Assembly (NCBI GenBank): GCA_002496635.1
Contig: DAKQ01000087.1
Coordinates: 8,153 to 16,014 of the forward strand
From: Euryarchaeota archaeon UBA82
GTDB lineage: Archaea; Thermoplasmatota; Poseidoniia; Poseidoniales; Poseidoniaceae
DNA: 7,862 nt
Reading direction: 5' to 3'
This document shows, in pieces, positions 5,301 through 7,862 of the stretch. The first letter of the stretch is position 1. Every line of letters starts with the position of its first letter. Position numbers and translations under genes: made by a program. The notes beneath the pieces were generated by a model. The model was not told the origin of the DNA and did not search any database. It saw nothing but the letters and a program-made list of their open reading frames with translations.

Positions 5301-7074
5301 AGCAGACCCCTTGATTTCAATCACACAAAGCGCACAAGGTACAGTTTCACTCACCAATTCTCATCTTAGAGATGCAGGGACAATGTGCATCCAGTCACAA
5401 AGCCCAGACGCAAAGATTGTTTTGGAAAGCGTCGAATTCACTGATTGTAATGGGGATGCTGCATGGGTACGTCTCTCAGAAGTTGATGTTAACAATGTAA
5501 CAATCAATGAAGGTATGGAAGATGGGCTTGCACTCATTGGCGTTACAGGACAGGTAAGTGGTGTAAAGACATCATCCTTCGTAGGCGACTCAACGGTTCG
5601 ATTGGAATCGATTGGCGGCGATTTCATTCTTCAAGATTCTCAGATTTCAGCGGGCTCAGAAGTTGGATTAATCGCTTTCAATTGTGAAGATATTGTTCTT
5701 AGAAACTTGGAATTTTCAGGGGCTCCAGCGGTTGATATTGACGAAACGTCTGCTCAACTCGAACAAATAAACGCTCATGGAAACGGTGTTGGGACAGGAG
5801 TAACAATTCGGCATGGTAAAGCAGCATCGATGACGGTGTCAGATCTTTCGATTACAAACTATTCAGTTGGTCTCCGCTTACACGCTCATGACTTTGAAGA
5901 ACCCGGCATAGCCTACATACAGAATCTCACAATTGACGCCTCCGATGCTCTTTCTGTCGAATATTATGATGCTCAGATTTCAGATTCTCAATTAGTTGGA
6001 TCGATTTCAGTTGCGGGTAGTACAATCAACATGATTGACAGTTTTATTGGAACTACGAACTCACTGTCAGAAGATGGAATTCTTAACGAATGGAGCACCC
6101 ACTCACTAAGCGCAATGCTCAATGGCGTTGTGGTCGAAGCAACATACGTCATTACCACTGAATTACTTGATGAGCCAAGCACTTACAACGGCCAATTTGT
6201 CGATGTTATCCTCCAGTACTCCAAGCACACAGAAACACAATCACAGTTCAGTACAACTGCAGCAATAGAGACGAATTCTGCAATGAGTCTGGTCAACAGT
6301 TCAACCTTCGAACTTGGAAACACCATGAACCAACAAGTCGTTATTTCACTCTTGCCAAACGCATCCCCAATCTCAAGTGTAAGCTCTCCTTATTCGGGTC
6401 AACGCTTCATGGAAACAACACCAATTGAAGTCATCTATACGGTTTCTGATGATACCACCCCACTTGCTAATATTGTCATGTCTTGGAAGGTGTTTGATGC
6501 ACAAAGCCAACTTGTCTCAGAAGGGGTGCTCAGTGACACAGGCATTGCTTTCAACGTCACGAACATTGGGCCAGGGTTGTACGTGTTGCAAGTTATCGCA
6601 ACAGATGAATTGAATCTCTTTTCCACTGTTGAGGTTGACTTTGAAGTAACGCTTCTGGATACGGATGGAGACTGGATTTCAACATGCAGTTCAGACACGT
6701 GGTTTGATGCAACAAAAGGGCTCCAATGCGGACCTGATATTTATGATCCAGACGATGACAACGACGGCCGCCTTGATGAAAACGATGTATGGCCAACAGA
6801 TGCTTGTGCTTGGATGGACACAGATGATGATGGCCAACCAGATCGTATCGAATGTCCAGAAGGGAAGACAACGATGCTCTTTGAAGATCAAGATGATGAT
6901 GGCGATGGGACTCCAGATGAACTTGAAGGAAAAGCATCATCAAAGAGTGAAGATCAAAGCACAGGCCTGCTTTTGATTGGGGGAATTATCGTCATTGTCC
7001 TCATCATTTTCTTTGTACGGACCCGTGGAAAGGGTCCTAAGAGTCTCGGCGAGATTGACGAACGTATGCTCTGA
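2386..7074 (+). CDS. Giant secreted beta-helix surface protein with Asp-rich stalk and C-terminal membrane anchor
   Basis: The product has 1562 residues. A signal peptide covers about residues 9-31 (basic MRSR, then AVALFALLLVTSLAPLV). Most of the rest, roughly 50-550, 650-770 and 875-1290, consists of short Thr/Ser/Asn-rich beta-strand repeats of the right-handed parallel beta-helix type, with many NxS/T sites for possible N-glycosylation. Beta-sandwich-like inserts lie near 555-630 and 774-835; the latter resembles carboxypeptidase-regulatory domains (VEGATIIVDGQ). An Ig-like domain covers about 1325-1423. Asp-rich calcium-binding segments of thrombospondin type-3 style follow (DTDGD at 1425, DPDDDNDG at 1454, DTDDDG at 1478, DQDDDGDG at 1501). 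A transmembrane helix spans 1527-1544, followed by the basic tail RTRGKGPK, so the body faces outside. The start is 2386, or 2410, which gives a cleaner signal peptide; neither has a ribosome-binding site. I see no enzyme motif. Adhesion, a surface-layer role or glycan binding are possible; the specific role is unknown. Confidence 0.9.
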   Translation: MVQTLAHAMRSRAVALFALLLVTSLAPLVSSDLTITASDTTWGGVNRTLDGNVTVSATSTLTIESGAVIDTGEYWIQIDGSLIATDVEFMSSITPASQGSTGAGLWPGIIVSSTADAVLSNVTIRGAESALAVHGDVTIHEEILITNSYIGIDIHPSGTVVAENVTMDTIDIQAVNNEGQFTVTTGTFTNTATGIHSSNHLTASDITFNQTGFALDIVAGDAAITGLGLDNVSVGIGSDSGATTSVNSIFGQSVALLIDGSGTDDLTLSNALLSGDRLLWGAVESIYLSDVDFTQQSLDRTAIDIRCTLDCNFDDITLLQTEIGFDIDGPGVTEIMNSNIDSTNLALRGSGDGLLILKESNFTSQEKVMTLSGLDTEITGTNAELSQGDGPAINVLEGQHDWNEFNVEKAYSSSDVTSVGIDAWYSSIQSTDLTTNGYSTGAIFEDSTLTAETAIFINGKTTGIYGIQSTLTFEDLSTSTQQYGVRLTDESHLQTSTWAANLHNTPLLLEQDSTAHARTFAPQNTAQGSSDAVGDGTFLYGGPTTSTVSTTAYGYLYETYVSFTDINNQPIQAEAYAHNFLSTGDTNGVASLPLLSTGSMVDVLYQGAGVRAELIGNQAGQSVQIITVPQGDWNLPSSSTIVLGAKPDGSPHMLNGNLNFATNSQLKLIDTTLIVDSSSAVDLGASGTLTGDGGILNATSLSLNVQSTFASEGNGLEIQSPVSWSCSSAQSISSIRFTSSLSIGALCEVEMTGGEANQQITVGTGGSFSLFSILEISVLDKGTPVEGATIIVDGQTVSTDALGEATAQTTARTVDSQGDVQGGIKTVTMQIQSFTEFFAWDTKRSTSHTFMASTVPTGTISSWLVLEKSWSPYRLEGDLTIASTTKLTVNDGVELRIASQAIIDVQGVFEAGSATISSTGFGARWGGLLLDGIVGSRVQLSGTQLVEGSPLLTVSGYGDMVAENVNFARSAGADPLISITQSAQGTVSLTNSHLRDAGTMCIQSQSPDAKIVLESVEFTDCNGDAAWVRLSEVDVNNVTINEGMEDGLALIGVTGQVSGVKTSSFVGDSTVRLESIGGDFILQDSQISAGSEVGLIAFNCEDIVLRNLEFSGAPAVDIDETSAQLEQINAHGNGVGTGVTIRHGKAASMTVSDLSITNYSVGLRLHAHDFEEPGIAYIQNLTIDASDALSVEYYDAQISDSQLVGSISVAGSTINMIDSFIGTTNSLSEDGILNEWSTHSLSAMLNGVVVEATYVITTELLDEPSTYNGQFVDVILQYSKHTETQSQFSTTAAIETNSAMSLVNSSTFELGNTMNQQVVISLLPNASPISSVSSPYSGQRFMETTPIEVIYTVSDDTTPLANIVMSWKVFDAQSQLVSEGVLSDTGIAFNVTNIGPGLYVLQVIATDELNLFSTVEVDFEVTLLDTDGDWISTCSSDTWFDATKGLQCGPDIYDPDDDNDGRLDENDVWPTDACAWMDTDDDGQPDRIECPEGKTTMLFEDQDDDGDGTPDELEGKASSKSEDQSTGLLLIGGIIVIVLIIFFVRTRGKGPKSLGEIDERML

Positions 7075-7084
7075 GGTGAAATGC

Positions 7085-7612
7085 TTGCTACCAAGTGCCG
7101 AACCCGTTGCATTAGCAGTGGTTGTTGTTCTTGGTGCGATTGTCGCTTGGGATGCATGGTGGTTGACACGACAGCACTTGGATATCCCTTCGTTTGGCGT
7201 TTTGTCAAAGAATGGATTTGCTTGGAAAAGCGAACAACAACACGAAGTCCTCCGCCAATGGGCAAATTTGGGATCTATGGCTGTAATGATGGCCTTGCCG
7301 TGGGGCTTTGCATCGTTTTCAGATACGCCAATTCTTTACGTAATCCTATGGGACGTATTACTCGGTTTACACATTATTTCCCTGCTCGTACCCAAGCGAT
7401 ATGCTGTTACTGCAACACATCTCTTTGCTGATGGGCAACGATATGAATGGAAACGACTTGTTTTGGCAAAACGGCAACCGAAAAAGCGGATCATGCTCTT
7501 GAGAAAAGGATGGGGGCCATTCGGCCCACTACCACTTGGGGGTTCGCGAGAAGATCTTGACCAAGCTGCAGAACGAATCATAGAGATTCTTCTTCCCGAG
7601 GAAGAGGAATAA
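7085..7612 (+). CDS. Membrane protein with a PH-like C-terminal domain
   Basis: The product has 175 residues. Hydrophobic segments lie at about residues 7-27 (ALAVVVVLGAIVAW), 62-78 and 82-101. A cytosol-type domain follows (about 104-170) with the pattern of bacterial/archaeal PH-like domains: KRYAVTATHLFADGQRYEW, then a strand pair around KKRIMLLRKG and a final helix ending in EEEE. I choose TTG 7085 because GAGGTGA (7073-7079), which overlaps the preceding stop, ends five bases upstream. The nearby ATG 7081 is out of frame and only one base from the site; GTG 7076 lies inside it. The gene follows the surface protein by 10 bases, so co-transcription and coupling are likely. The PH-like label comes from the pattern only, and the exact function is unknown; a role in organising or anchoring the surface protein is a guess. 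Confidence 0.82.
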   Translation: MLPSAEPVALAVVVVLGAIVAWDAWWLTRQHLDIPSFGVLSKNGFAWKSEQQHEVLRQWANLGSMAVMMALPWGFASFSDTPILYVILWDVLLGLHIISLLVPKRYAVTATHLFADGQRYEWKRLVLAKRQPKKRIMLLRKGWGPFGPLPLGGSREDLDQAAERIIEILLPEEEE

Positions 7613-7625
7613 GAGGTATCCCTAA

Positions 7626-7862
7626 GTGATTCCTCGGTATGAGAAAGACATGGAATGGGCACGAAGTGGCGATGACATCATGCTGGTGCTTGAACCAGGT
7701 GAAGAAATACACGCATCAATTCAGAAACTAGCAGATACACTGGATCTCAATGGGGCAGCAATCACAAGCGGTATTGGGAGGACTCGTAATTCCATCTTCG
7801 GATACATGGATTCAGATTTTGTTTATCATCGCAAAGAACTTGAAGAGCCTGCGGAATTGGTG
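7626..7862 (+). CDS. DUF296 / PPC-domain protein (3' truncated by the window)
   Basis: Seventy-nine residues are present before the window ends. The segment from MEWARSGDDIMLVLEPGEEI through NGAAITSGIGRTRNSIFGY matches the start of the DUF296 (PPC) family: a strand ending LEPGE, a helix, then the AAITSGIG strand-turn and a GY(M)D strand. In plants this domain is fused to AT-hooks; stand-alone archaeal and bacterial members form trimers and their role is unsettled. I choose GTG 7626 because GAGGT at 7613-7617 is correctly spaced and an in-frame stop lies just before it at 7623. ATG 7650 is the alternative and would remove eight residues. It follows the membrane protein by 13 bases. The family call is strong; the function is unknown. 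Confidence 0.88.
   Translation, partial: MIPRYEKDMEWARSGDDIMLVLEPGEEIHASIQKLADTLDLNGAAITSGIGRTRNSIFGYMDSDFVYHRKELEEPAELV

Noticed and set aside
6745..6930. GATGATGAT-rich stretches that look like a short tandem DNA repeat
   Set aside because: They are explained by Asp codons in the calcium-binding stalk and have no constant unit length or spacing. They are not a CRISPR or satellite array.
6435..6943. Overlapping minus-strand frames near the end of the surface-protein gene
   Set aside because: Their composition (Met/His/Leu/Ser runs) mirrors the Asp- and Ser-codon bias of the real gene on the other strand.
7081..7431. A 116-codon frame beginning with an ATG right after GAGGTGAA
   Set aside because: Its ATG is only one base from the ribosome-binding site, and its product is Cys-rich and disordered-looking. 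The overlapping frame starting at TTG 7085 gives clear membrane helices and a PH-like domain and stays open to 7612.

Overview
The window looks like an archaeal chromosome, most likely a planktonic euryarchaeon of the Poseidoniales (Marine Group II) type. The archaeal assignment is firm. It rests on the eukaryote/archaea-only ribosomal protein L18e beside L13, S9 and RNA polymerase subunit N, a tRNA gene without an encoded CCA end, and ribosome-binding sites of the GGAGGTGA type. The lineage is an inference from the moderate GC content and from the very large beta-helix surface protein with an Asp-rich calcium-binding stalk next to a C-terminal membrane anchor. All genes lie on the + strand and are tightly packed.

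Left part (1-759): the C-terminal 56 residues of an unrecognised protein end at 171. A short spacer follows with two mutually exclusive small hairpins. Next is an unrecognised helical 153-residue protein (223-684), then a 75-base leader that can fold into a 7-bp hairpin, a possible pseudoknot and a small stem covering the ribosome-binding site of the next gene.

Central part (760-2336): a compact information-processing operon, L18e - L13 - S9 - RpoN, with overlapping or nearly overlapping genes. L13 begins inside the end of L18e at a TTG codon. The S9 start sits at the L13 stop, and the RpoN ribosome-binding site sits on the S9 stop codon. Only 9 bases after RpoN comes tRNA-Pro(GGG), so the tRNA is probably cut out of the operon transcript. 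RpoK, enolase and S2, which often follow RpoN in euryarchaea, are not here.

Right part (2337-7862): a 1562-residue secreted, membrane-anchored surface protein (signal peptide, long beta-helix, related cap modules, Ig-like domain, Asp-rich stalk, one transmembrane helix). It is followed with operon-like spacing by a 175-residue membrane protein with a PH-like cytosolic tail (TTG start) and by the beginning of a DUF296/PPC-domain protein (GTG start). These three may form one transcription unit; what they do together is unknown.

Most genes here are well-understood core machinery. The points most worth a second look are the structured leader before L18e, the tRNA attached to the ribosomal operon, the modular surface protein, and the uncharacterised surface protein / PH-like membrane protein / DUF296 cluster.
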